DNA of 64,000 nt. Source: Aradus depressus. Its lineage: Eukaryota; Arthropoda; Insecta; Hemiptera; Aradidae. The DNA is taken from contig OY759215.1 in assembly GCA_963662175.1 (NCBI GenBank), forward strand, positions 24,417,079 to 24,481,078. Direction: 5' to 3'. Of this stretch, positions 22,296 to 34,200 are shown piece by piece (within the stretch, counting starts at the first letter, position 1; each line of letters opens with the position of its first letter). The notes beneath the pieces are model-generated. The model was given only the letters and a program-made list of their open reading frames with translations. It ran no database searches and was not told the DNA's origin. The position numbers and the translations under genes are program-made.

Positions 22296-23605
22296 CTGAA
22301 AGGATAAAATAAACATTATAGTCACCTTCATATAATGAGATGTAAAAACAAATAAGGTGGCATTAGAAATTAGCACAAAGGAGCAGAAACATCAGATTTC
22401 ATGGCCTCTTCTTTGATTACAAAAGAAGTAATCTACCAACTTAAATATGTGTGGAAATGTCATTTTAAATAATTTAGAAAAAAAAAAAAAAATCTGAGTA
22501 GAGTGATCTTAGAATGACTTAAATTCACGTTTTCAGGAAACGTTGAGGATTAACGAAGACAATATATAGGCTACTTGAGCTTCAGTATAGGCTTAAGGCG
22601 GGGGTGATTTCCTATTTTTCTTGTAGAGGCAACCAAACTACCTTTGTATGCCATGTTTGAAATAGCGTTCAACTGGCGCAAGAAAATGTGGTCTGAGAAA
22701 CTCATAAGTAGTCGCTTCAAGACAACTTAATACATCAAATAAGTACGAGTATGTATAGGTCAGAAAAAATTATAGGCTGATAAACTGTATAGATGTTCCC
22801 ATTATTGATTTTGTGTTCACAATTTTCATTTTTTTCTTCCTTTCATGTATTATTGATACCAACTTAAAGCTGAAAGACTTCATTAATGGTTTACAGCCCA
22901 AATATATTGTTCCGCAATACACATTAAAGTTTCGAAAGTAAACATTTTGGAAATAATGTATTACACTAACTTCAGGTATATGAATTTTCATATAAAATCA
23001 GGGCTCTCGGGCAAGTGTGCAATTGGTGTGGAGAACTATCTTTACTTGTACCTTCTGAATATAATAGAACAATGTTGATAAACTCTACACCCTTGGAGAT
23101 CCAGACAGATACACGGGAGTCTTACCAGTCTTGCTTAAATTACACCGTCTTGAATGCAACCAGCAATATATACATAATATATATATAACGCACTCTCAAC
23201 TTTTTTTTCTCCAAAGCCACGAACTCAAGGGTAAAATGACACTGCTGTATTTCCTCAGATTATCCAATACATATCTGAGATTTTTTTGAATGTCTTTAAA
23301 ATATTTGAAATTCGAGGTAGGCAATAGACAAAATACGGATTTTTACTGGTCTCCTCGTGAATGTAAAATAACGATAAAAACATCAGATATATGTTCGCAG
23401 AAAGCCTCCATATGACATTCTACAGAATATTTGTTGTTTCCCGGGAAACTCTGGTGACATAGCTTATAAGTGTTCTAGAGTTGAGCCATCTTTCTAATTA
23501 GCTACTAGAAAAGAAGGAAAACAGTTTTTCTTGATTTGTGAAACATTCATGCTATAGAAGATATACGATATTTAACTAATACTAATTTTGTTTCAGTGTA
23601 TAAAT

Positions 23606-24075
23606 GGGCGACGGTTGCTCAGAGGTAGCGTGCTTGCTTACTGAGCTCAAGATCGCGGGCTCGAAACCCAGGCGAGACCCTTAGGTTTTTTATCTGAAGT
23701 GAAAAAACCTTGAGCACGCCATCCTTCGGATGGGACGTAAAGCGATGGCCCCAAGCCTATACGATGTTAGATACTCGTTAAAGACCCCAGGTAGGTGAAT
23801 AAAAATTTAGGGTAGGCAAAATGTGAGACCCCCCACAGTGGAGGCTCAATAAAGTGTCGCTCTAGGTGTAGTATTGGAAATCAGGAAAATGTAAATAAAA
23901 GCACGCATTTGATTTCTCAATATAATCTGAAAGGATTTTCATTACAAGTTATATATCATATGTTGTCCCATGACGTCATAACACTCATGTCTACCAGGGC
24001 TACAAAAAGGTCTCTGGTAGTAGGCGGTATGACCTCGTAGTTAAAACCCAGTGCATGAGTCACAATAGTTAACTG
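23606..24075 (+). repeat. tRNA-derived SINE with internal insertion
   Basis: The head (GGTTGCTCAGAGGTAGCGTGC ... GGGCTCGAAACCC) and core occupy 23606-23835. The 3' domain (TCTCTGGTAGTAGGCGGTATG ... GAGTCACAATAGTTAACT) resumes at about 23984. The intervening ~150 bp is not part of the family and separates the two halves. Confidence 0.85.
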
Positions 24076-25111
24076 TACATCATGAAAAAAAAATTTAACA
24101 AATATATTCTTTCATGACTATTTTTTACTCGGCATTGTCGTAAGTTGAAGTATAACAAATCTTGTTATTTATAAAAATACATACCTTCATCCATTATTTG
24201 TCATTAATTTTTAATGTACCCTTACCAAGTGAAAATCCGTAAATAAATAACTATAAATTAAATTAAAAACAATTTTGCGTTTTCAAGAAAAAAATATAAC
24301 GTTTATTTTAATCATTAGAAGAAAACATTTTTGTTATTTCATTTTATTGAACATTTGATTCTCTAAAGGTAAAACATATGCCAATTTATAGAAAACAGCT
24401 CAGGTACCGGGGGTTGCCTAGGAGAGTTCCTAACCTACAGAAATTTTGAGGCTTTACTTAAAGCAACAGCATTGTTAGGAAAAATTAACTGATTTAATAC
24501 GCCTATTTCCATTCTATAATTAATTACGTTATAATACATTGGGATGCTTAGAGCTGTAGAATTATTACTTTTGGACTAAGAAAGCACTAAGGGTAATAAA
24601 CAATATTAATCAAAGAACAAGCTGCACAGAAATATTAGAAAAACTTCGAATCCTGCCTTTGCCTGCGCTGTTTATATTTGTTACTTTATTGTATATCAAG
24701 AAACATAAAGATATTTTCCCTCTTCATAATAATAATCAGGATTAAAATACCAAGAAGAAAGAATATTTTGGAATATCAAAACTCTGGTCCTGTCTGACAG
24801 AGTTCCTCTATCAGGTCTGTCGGACAGAGTATCCGCTATCAGGTCTGTCGGAATCACTTTTTGTTTAATATTTTCATTACTAATATTAATACCATCCTTA
24901 TAAGCCTGATTCAAACATAAACATATGTAAAAAGTTTGAATAAGTGGGGAGTCCGAAACTAAAAATTAGTTATTAAGTTATAATTAGATCTTTAATGGGT
25001 TTTCGGATTTTCAAAGTTCATAAAAAAGATATTACAGGCGGAGTTAGTTCACACGTAGCATTCTTTTAAGCCCGATAAATAAGGCTATGTGGCGTTTCAA
25101 AATTATAATAT

Positions 25112-25605
25112 AAGGTAAATACTAGTAGGGACTGTCCCGCTTTTTTGACAGGCGTCCACCGGTGCTCGATAAATACAAGCACATACTAGCTGTGGTGCCC
25201 AGCGTTGTACGCCAATTACTTGGTAGGGTGTCCACCGTTGTATGGCAAATACTAGCTGGGGTAACTAGCGAGGCTACTCTTACTAACTCGGGTGTCCGCC
25301 GTTGCAACGTCCATACTATCTATGGTGCCCACCGTTCCACGGAAAATACTAATCGGGGTGTCCATCGTTACACAGCAAATACTAGCTGGATTGCCCAGCA
25401 TTGCTCGGCTTATACTAGCTAGGTGACTACCGTTGATTGGCAAATACTAGTTGGGAAGAGCTGTGTTGCACTGCAGATATTAGCTTGGTTGCCCACTGTT
25501 GTTCGGCACATACTAGCTTGGTTGCCAAGCGTTGCTCAGTACATTCTAGGTTAGGTTCGCTGTTGCTTGGCAAATACTAGCTACGATGACCGCCGCTGTT
25601 AACCC
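25112..25605. repeat. 33-bp degenerate minisatellite, ~14-15 copies
   Basis: The consensus-like unit is GTGCCCACCGTTGTACGG followed by CAAATACTAGCTGGG, with a period of about 33 bp. Copies differ at many positions, so this is an old array compared with the 75-bp one. It lies just downstream of TMEM241. Confidence 0.9.
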
Positions 25606-25909
25606 TAAAATTTGTTTTCATACAAAAACAAAAAAACATCATTGCCTTTTTCCCCCGGTGTGAAAGACTGTATGCCTCATTTCCATGAGAACCATTGGAA
25701 ATTGCAACGTCACGAATGTACCGTCGAAGAGTAGCCTAGTAATCGTTTGAGATATTGTGAGAGAATGTCGAAGTTCCCCGGACAACGACAGGTAATACTA
25801 CTAGTAATGAATAAAGCGAAGAAAAATTAACTTATAGTTGATAAGGTTTTGTTTTAAATAAATACTCATTCTTTGATATATGCAAGCATGATTTTAATCA
25901 ATGTAACAA

Positions 25910-28900
25910 TTAAACTACTGAAAAAGTTTCTTGGTTTACTCTGGTTTCGGCTAAATGTGTACTGTACATGAACAGAACAGTCGATACACAATTTACAATT
26001 ATTAACAGCCAAAGTGGAAATGGTATAAAATTTGAATCAACAAAAATAAAAAAAGAAAGTACAATAATTGGTATCCTCGTAATTGAGTTAACGAAATAAT
26101 ATTGTTTCTTTTTTAACAATTTTAAAGAATATAGTTGAAGGAAAATACCGAAAATCCCACTTAGGACACAGCCTAAGTAAAAACCAACTTGATGTAAGTA
26201 CTTGAAGTGCAGGGCTGAAAAAGCTTCACCCAAGTATAAGCTGCAAGGCGTCAAAACAATGAAACTGAAAAAAATCAGTAGGCAATATGTATTGTTAGTA
26301 TTTCCCTTCATCATTAACAAAAATAATATCATCGTAAGATATATCATAAGAATAGCTGAGAATAACGTTTTAATAGGACAGACAGTTTCATATAATTTAA
26401 TCTTTTATATGTTACGATTTTCACGCCAATCTACTTATTCAACAATTATCCACAAACATTCTCCTCACAAATCCATAGCGACGCCGGGGCATTAAGCAAG
26501 CATGACAGAGGGACCTGCTCCAGATCTAGTCTGGACTCACGCAGTATAGCCACGCAATAGGCACTGCTCTACTTATCACATTTACTAATAGCAAATATTA
26601 TCTTTGTAAATATGTATATTCATATAACCAAAAACTATTTTTGGTATTATTTATCTCGTCAACAGATGACATACGAAACTAGTTAGTTAGTTGTCATTCC
26701 ACTAAATGGCACTGCATGGTAATGATGTCTTTTGAAATGTTCTACGACTTTTGTCTTTTTCGACTTTTTTTTAGAAAACTATAGCTTCGTTCATACATCA
26801 TCATATCTCAAATCAGAGAACAATTTTTGTAAGGATCAATTTTCCGATGTTTCAGTTTTGCATAAATTAAGTAACCATAAAAAAAGCGGGACTTTTTTCT
26901 TAATACCGAGAAGACGTCCGTAAACTAGATAATGCAATTTTCAACATTTTTTTAATTCCTCACCCCCTACCACAGTGTCACTCTTCTGACTTCCCCTAAC
27001 ATTAATTTTTTTATGACTAAAAGATGAGGGAAATAATGAAAATGTATAGTTTTACTGCGTTACGTAACATTTTTCAAGACCCTCCTAGACACGTTACGTA
27101 ATTTCTGGATGGCTTCTGACGACCAAATAAGCAGAAAAGGATTTGTTACGAAATGTACCTGTAAACAAATTTTCTTTGACGAATGTATTGATTTAGGCGA
27201 AATTTATGAGAGCTATTTGCAGAAGTTAGGCTCTAAGTAAAGTTGTATTTTATCCTACTTTTGCCAAAATCTATACAGTTACAAGTTATCGTGAATAATT
27301 CATAGAGACCAAAATCTCATGTTCCGAATTCAGTATTTTCTTTATAGTTAGAATACCTAATTAGTACACTAAATGTGGATGTTCTTGAAATAATGTTGAA
27401 AAATAAAAGCTTAGACTAAAGGATTAAAATTTTCCAGATAATTTACTCAGCCCTAGTCCTTTTCTATGAACACATATTCATTGCTCAAATGAATTGATGA
27501 TAAACCTCTATTTTGATATCATCTATTTATTTGAAGTACTTATAGCTCAACACCTTTGTCCTCGATTACCTTTTGAAGTGCTTTGCACCAACTCCAAAAG
27601 AATTAAGAGCTCGGTTGAATAATAGCACCCATTCCTAGACGACAAAGGATAATGTTCCAGTCTGGAAACATGTTTTGTTATGAAAGGACATTAGGTTTTG
27701 AAACTTAGTTCCTCATATCATCTACATACCTGAATATATTTCTATAGTAAAGTCTTGAAATATCTCTTGAATCTGGGTTTTGTTGTAGGAAATCCATAAT
27801 TGTTGAAATTATGATAAATAAAATTAGCCATGGACTATGATCAATTGTCTAATAATAAAAACAGAAAATATTAATAGTCAAAATAGATAATAAATACCAC
27901 AAATTAATTTTTTGAAAATATGTTACGTACAAGAGCTCCAACATGAAGAAATAACACAAACGAAGATAAAATCCCAGTAGCCCAAACTAAAAACTCAAAG
28001 AAGTTGACGTACTTTAGGGATAATAATAAAACACATAAGTCTATCGTGTTCTGACAACTTACAAACATAGGAATAGGCTGAAAATCAAGGTAGTACAGGA
28101 TTTTAATGCATAAAATCTACAATAATTGTCTACATTATAAAAAAAAAACATATTAATAAAGAAAAGGGAGAAACCCATCGAGATTCTGCAAGCCTCTTAA
28201 AAAAAAAACTCGAATAAGATACATTTTCTTACTTACGAAACGCGAAATTCCTTAGAGAAATAATTTTTAAAAAATCTCTGCAATCTGGAGATGTTGTAGA
28301 CAATCCTGAATTATTTTCTAAATCCTATTCCATATATTATGGGATTTTAGAAAATAATTCACGAACGTCTACAACAGAAAAATACCTGACCAGTACGCAG
28401 AATTATTTATTTATTACAGTTATTTATAATATAATACCATTCAGGGGCGTGTGTATGTAATCTTGATGGGTTCATCAGTATATAGACAAATGTAACTAAT
28501 TAATCGTGTAATGATTCATTGGGTAAATGTAACTAACTCATCATTACTTACAACACTAGCAAGAGCTTTGGAACCGCTCACAATGGTTCCGATATAAATC
28601 AACAAAATTGGTAAAATCTTCAAAAATTTCCCACATGTTAGTTTGTCATTGTCATCACTGGATGACAGGAGGCTAGGCCTCAAATATAGGAGTATAAAAG
28701 CACCAACCAATGTCTGCCAACCTTGATACACAGTAGGGTAGGTGAAGCCCAGCACAGACAAAACATACTGAAAATAGAAAAAAATAGATTTCATATTTAA
28801 GTTAATTTGATATTTTGCTTCTCTTTGTAAATTTAAATAAATGTCAGCGAAATACTTACTTGTTACGTAAGTAATGTACTGATTGGCGTGGAACAGAAAA

Positions 28901-31083
28901 AAGATCAAAGCTATGAAATAATGATGAATAAAAGGAAACTAAGGAAGGTATAAAGAAGTCCATGCAAGCAGAAACTATGTAAAGTGAGTTAATTTCCATC
29001 GTAAGTATTCACATGATTTTTTATTTATTTTCCACATGGCAGGCATAATCATTAGATACAAAGACGGGAAATGCATAACTCAGGATTCACTAATTATAAG
29101 ATTTTCGTTTAGTGCAAGACGCTACTATTCGGAACGACATATCTTGATTTCGAATGGACGTGAACGAACCTTTTAAAGGTCAAATTAAGGAAAACATTAT
29201 ACAATATCTAAAGTTCCGCCAGTAAATATATTACTGTTGTCATACCTTTCGGTGGAAACCGTCGTCACTGGCTGCTGGTCCCCCCAATTCGAGCGTTTAG
29301 CTAGAAATTATTTTGTTTTCTGATGAAAGAACGCAACCTTCCTTTTAACAACGTTTTTTGTTCAAAGTTTGAAAGAAATCGGAAAACGCGTTCGGAAGTT
29401 GTAGCGCATTTATACAGACATGCTGTAGAAGTGGTTTGTCACTTATCCGATCCCCTCGGCATGTGGTAAATTTCGGGTGGCACATGGCCAGGTTGTTATA
29501 AAGGTGTTATGTATAGGTATAATAATGAAGAGGTCTTTGAAGCGGTATGTCACATACCAGTCAGTATAGAAAATGTTCGGTTGTCCCGGGGTCTATATCT
29601 TAAGTAAATAATTCTAGAGACTTTCTGAAAATATCACTAATTCTGTCAAAAAAGAGGTGACAATTACCCAGCCCGCACGGCAGTAGTTTCTTACTTTTCT
29701 GCACGTTCGCTGACATTTTACATTGAAATAATATATTTTCTTTTCTTTAGGTTTGTGACTCCCGGATAACACTGATTACCATAGCTAGTGTCAATAAATT
29801 TTTTTTTTTGAAACTAGAGAATGCTGTTTTTGGAACGGTATAGCTCTGTGGTCTTACTTCAAACCTGACAAAAAATCGTTAGTTCGAAATTTCACAAGAC
29901 GCTTTTTTCTGCTGTAGGTAGACAATACTCCATATCGAGGATTATTATATTATGCATAGGGCGTAAAACATCATTTTCAGAAAGCTTAATCATTTCACGA
30001 AGACGGCATAAACTGAAGTGAATAAAGAATTACCTGAAGGGGACAAGAGTCCTTTCGTTAGGTTAGCTTTTTTTCTGTCCTAAAAACGGTGGCTTTCGAA
30101 ATGTTAGCAAATAAATGTTCTGAAAAATATCTGCAGTAAATGTGCATGATCGTCTTCTCACGATATACAGTTGATTGAAAATTGTTTATAAGAAATGATT
30201 CTTCGACAAGACAATGTTATTTCGGATAAATTCTTCACTTGGGAACCTCCTTAGACCTAGTTAGAAAACATTTAGAACTCCCACAATAGAGTCGGGCTCA
30301 CGTCCACTAGAAAAACGACATAGCGCTCTGGTGGACATGAGGAGACGGCGATATAACCTCATAGCTAAAGCTAGGGCGCCCTAAACATTTACCCAACCGC
30401 AATAGATGATCACTTCTACTGACATGGTGATAGAAAGAATGATGTGTAAACGACTAATGAAACACACAAGAATCTTTTCTCAGTAACAATTTGGATTCTG
30501 ACCACCTCCCGCCAACTGTTGCGAGTAACAGAATGTAATTTTAAATTAGCAAATAGGTAGTATCAATAAATAATCGATATTATGGTCTAATGAGGGTGAT
30601 GTGGCAAGGAGCCACCGTCTCATCTGAAACCTTGAATATAAAATTGGCAGAGTTCCTTAGAATCCTACGGTCCATATTACTAACATGCTACATTACCACT
30701 CTCAACCTCCTGGATTCGATATAAATATTTAACGCAAATAAAAAAAGGATATTCATATTTAATTTTTTGAAGACGAAATGAGAAACTGAAAATAATTTCC
30801 CTATAATCTACCAAGGTTTTTTCCAGAAAACTAAAAAAATAGTAAACAAAGTGTAGAAAAGGGACAAAATATTATCACATGCACGAATAAAGAGATATTA
30901 GGAAAAATATATTTATTGATATGATAAAACACATATCTACAATAAATGTGTCAAAAAAGAACAAAAAAAAAGTATAGGTACCTTATTGACAATAATTGTT
31001 AAAATAAATAAAATTTGATACAGACCAACATCTGTCTTTAAATAACTTAAAATTGAAATACAACTGATAAAAGATAAACCCAT
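25910..31083 (-). CDS. TMEM241: TMEM241-like SLC35-type nucleotide-sugar transporter, complete five-exon gene
   Basis: Exons: 31083-30982, 28767-28552, 28050-27931, 27848-27730 and 26264-25910. The lengths 102, 216, 120, 119 and 355 sum to 912 nt (303 residues; human TMEM241 is about 296). All junctions are GT/AG and in phase. The signature block spans the first junction: IIVNK|YVLSVLGFTYPTVYQGWQTL, matching human TNKYVLSVLKFTYPTLFQGWQTL. Further matches are GSKAL, DHSPWLILFII (human DPDGYFWAIIH) and the C-terminal GFYLGCVLSGIFGIFLQLYS. It is hydrophobic throughout, consistent with the multi-pass drug/metabolite transporter fold in the Golgi. TMEM241 has been linked to sugar-nucleotide transport, but the substrate of this protein is inference. 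The ATG at 31083 is the first in frame after an upstream TAA. An ATTAAA hexamer lies just past the stop (25893-25898, minus strand). Confidence 0.9.
28290..28376. repeat. inverted-repeat hairpin in TMEM241 intron
   Basis: GTTGTAGACAATCCTGAATTATTTTCTAAATCC is followed, after a short loop, by an imperfect inverted copy ending GTCTACAAC, giving arms of about 36 bp. It may be the fused termini of a small MITE. Confidence 0.7.
30265..30378 (+). repeat. SINE 3'-domain fragment
   Basis: GAACTCCCACAATAGAGTCGGGCTCACGTCC ... ATAGCGCTCTGGT ... GGCGATATAACCTCATAGCTAAAGC is the 3' domain of the SINE family. The head and core are absent. It lies in TMEM241 intron 1. Confidence 0.75.
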
Positions 31084-31211
31084 AACAAAATATAACCTCC
31101 CATATTATCAAGCTAGCACTTCCAAAGTGCTTATAATCAACTTACAAATATAGTGGAATTTTTTTTCTTTGTCTTACATGTAAATAAAATTGAAAAAATA
31201 TGAAGATAAAA

Positions 31212-34200
31212 TTACATTGTGTATTCGAGACAAACAATGTAACCTTCTGATCCTGCGATGTAAATTCTGCCAGAGGGTCCAGGAACAAGTTCGTTAACAC
31301 AAACTCCAACGTCCAGTTGTCCCAGTTTTTTCTTTGTATTAATGTCCCAGGCTTTGATTACTCTGTCGTAACCTCCACTGAGCAAAACATTTTCCCTACC
31401 CGGCAATTGGCACATTGCACTGATGGTCATTTCATGAGCCTGCAACAAGTTATTAATTTTATATTGTTAAGGTTGACGTTTAGAATAACATTTAAAGTAT
31501 ATAATTATTATTTGATAAGTTCATCGCCCTGTCTTCAAAATCTAATAGTAGTTGCACTCTGGTGGAGGATAACGTAATTATTTCAAGTAGGATCGTTTGT
31601 TTTTGTAACATGTCCCGGCCAACTATGAGATCCGGCCAACTATGTACTCTTCTCAACAGTGGGAGTCCTATTTATCCATTTAACGATGAGTACCTGACAT
31701 CGCGCTGTCACGGGACCGTTGCTTAACTTTCCTTGAGAAGGACATGTGACGTGGTTTTGGGATTCGTCAAACCATCTAAAAAATAATGTTGATCTTGTTT
31801 GAAACCCAATTAAATTTACTTGATGTACAAATGACCTTATAAACGATCGGTTTGGCATGAAATCTTCGACCTTGGAATGAGGTCCACGACAAGGGCTGTG
31901 GCAGCTAATAGACGAAATGAATACTTCGACACAACTTTTTTGTGTTGATTCAAAAGTCCATAATTAAGTTACCTACTGATTTTCAGTCATATCAGTTTAT
32001 TAAAAGGGGGAAGTACATTGCCGGTGATTTACAGACGACTTTTTTATAATTGTTCTTAATATTCTGTTGGCTTTATACTTAAAGTGTACAATAGCACTTA
32101 GATCACTCACCTTAATCTCAATTAGCCTCTTGAACTTTTCCTCTTTGCTGCAAGCATGTACATAGATCTGCTTGGCACATCGACTGAGGAACACGATCTT
32201 GTCACCTATCCGTCGGACAGGAAACCGACCGAGCATAGCCCCTCGCGACATGTAGTTGAACCTCGGCTCTATTGACACAAAAAAGAAAGAATATTAAAAC
32301 TGTTGAATAAGAAGTTAACCAATGGGATTGAGGCTATGATTTTACAATATTTGTCGTTTTTTCTATGGAAACGGATTTTAGGAATATTCATTCATTTTCC
32401 ATAATAAACCTAATATATTGTATCTTTCCTGAATTTTCTTCAATATTTATATTTTTAGTTTACTACAAACAAAAAATATAAAATAACAATTTTTTTTTTT
32501 GTTTTCAATACCTTAGAAACAAAATGAAACCATACTTGGAAAAAAGCATATCCATCGTTCAGTTTCGACCAAATTTGGTTTGCTGTATTTGGGAATGAAT
32601 CAAGCAAAACGCTCAAACGGTTTGGAAATCCCGCTGTAGTTTTGAAGTTACAGGGATTTTGTACAGATTTATTGCTCATTTAGACTAACATTTTAAAACA
32701 AAAATAAAATGTATGATAATCATTTATGAAAAGACGAATGTATGAAAATTAACCATGTGTTATATTTTTTTTGCCTTATGAACTTATTATTATTATTCAT
32801 TCATTCACAATGGCGCGACAACCCACTAATGAGTCAAGGCCTCCTCCAACAGTGTCCGCCAGTTATCCCTGTTTTGTGCAGCTGCACTCCAGTGTCGGAC
32901 TCCAAGCAGGCTCCTCGCATCATTCGCCACACCATCCTGCCACCTCAGCTTCGGCCTCCCGACGCGTCTTGTTCCGTAAAGCCGGTCCGACATCGTCTTC
33001 CTCGGGATCTCATGTTCGCCCATCCTTGCCACATGTCCGGCCCACCTGAGCCTTCCCAGCCTGATGACCTTCACAACGTCTGGTTCCTGGGTGAGGTAAT
33101 AGACTTCTTGGTTCGTGCGTCGTCTCCAGTCTTCTCCATCGCGTATTGGGCCATATATTCGGCGGAGGATCTTTCTTTCGAAGACCAGAAGATGTTGTTC
33201 ATCTGACTTGGAGATAGTCCAAGCCTCGGACCCGTATGTTAGGATGGGGCGGATCAACGTTTTATAAAGCCTGAACTTTGTTTTTCTTGAAAGGAGGCGA
33301 CTTCTTATATGATGCCTCAGGCCGAAGAAGCTCCTGTTCGCTGCCACTGTTCTTCGCTTTACCTCGGCTGACATGTCGTTGTTCACGTTTACCTGAGAGC
33401 CGAGGTATACAAACTCTTGCACTTTCTCGAAGAAGTAAGGGCCAATGGTGACTTGCTCCGGTGGCTCGACCTCCTGCTCTGAAACCAAGTATTTGGTCTT
33501 GGCTTCGTTGATGACAAGCCCCAACCTCCTCGCCGGTGCCTCCAAGGCCAGAAATGCCTCTTTGACGTCTCGAAATGACCTACCTACGATGTCAATGTCA
33601 TCGGCATATGCTAGCAGCTGTACAGTCCTGTTGAAAATGGTCCCGTTCGTCTGTATGCCTGATTCCCTTACTGCTTTCTCCAGGACGAGATTGAAGAGTA
33701 AGCATGCTAAGGAATCACCCTGCCTCACTCCCTTACTCGATTCAAACTCCTCAGAGAACTCTCCCTGGATCCGGACCGTACATTGCACGCTTGCCATCGT
33801 CAGCTTTGAAAGACGGATCAGCTTTCTCGGGATGTTGAAATCTTCCATAGCCCTGAACAGCTGCAGCCTGTCGACATTATCATAAGCAGCCTTAAAATCT
33901 ATGAAGAGATGGCAGGTCTGAATCTGGTACTCTTTACCTTTCTCAAGGATCTGTCTTAGGGAGAATATCTGATCTGTGGTCGATTTACCCCGTCGAAAGC
34001 CACACTGGTAAGGACCTAGCTCCCGTTCTGCATAGGGAAGCAGTCTCTGGAAGAGTATGTTGGACAGGACTTTATAAGCGCATGGGAGCAGGGAAATTCC
34101 TCTATAATTGCCACATTCGAGCTGGTTGCCTTTCTTTAGTATGGGGCAAATCACGGTCTTGTACCAGGCTCTGGGCATGACTTCTCCCGTCCATATATCT

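Larger units (their letters stand above)
22296..25909. other. region between MATH-ankyrin and TMEM241 genes
   Basis: It should contain the missing 5' exon(s) of the MATH-ankyrin gene, but I could not identify one ending in the required phase. It holds a SINE (23606-24075) and the 33-bp minisatellite (25112-25605). An open frame at 24696-24914 (minus) contains a small direct repeat (CAGGTCTGTCGGA) and no recognisable domain. Confidence 0.5.

Noticed and set aside
24696..24914. 72-codon minus-strand frame with a TLSDRPDRGTLSDR repeat
   Set aside because: Low complexity from a short direct repeat, no homology recognised, no splice context that would join it to the MATH-ankyrin gene.
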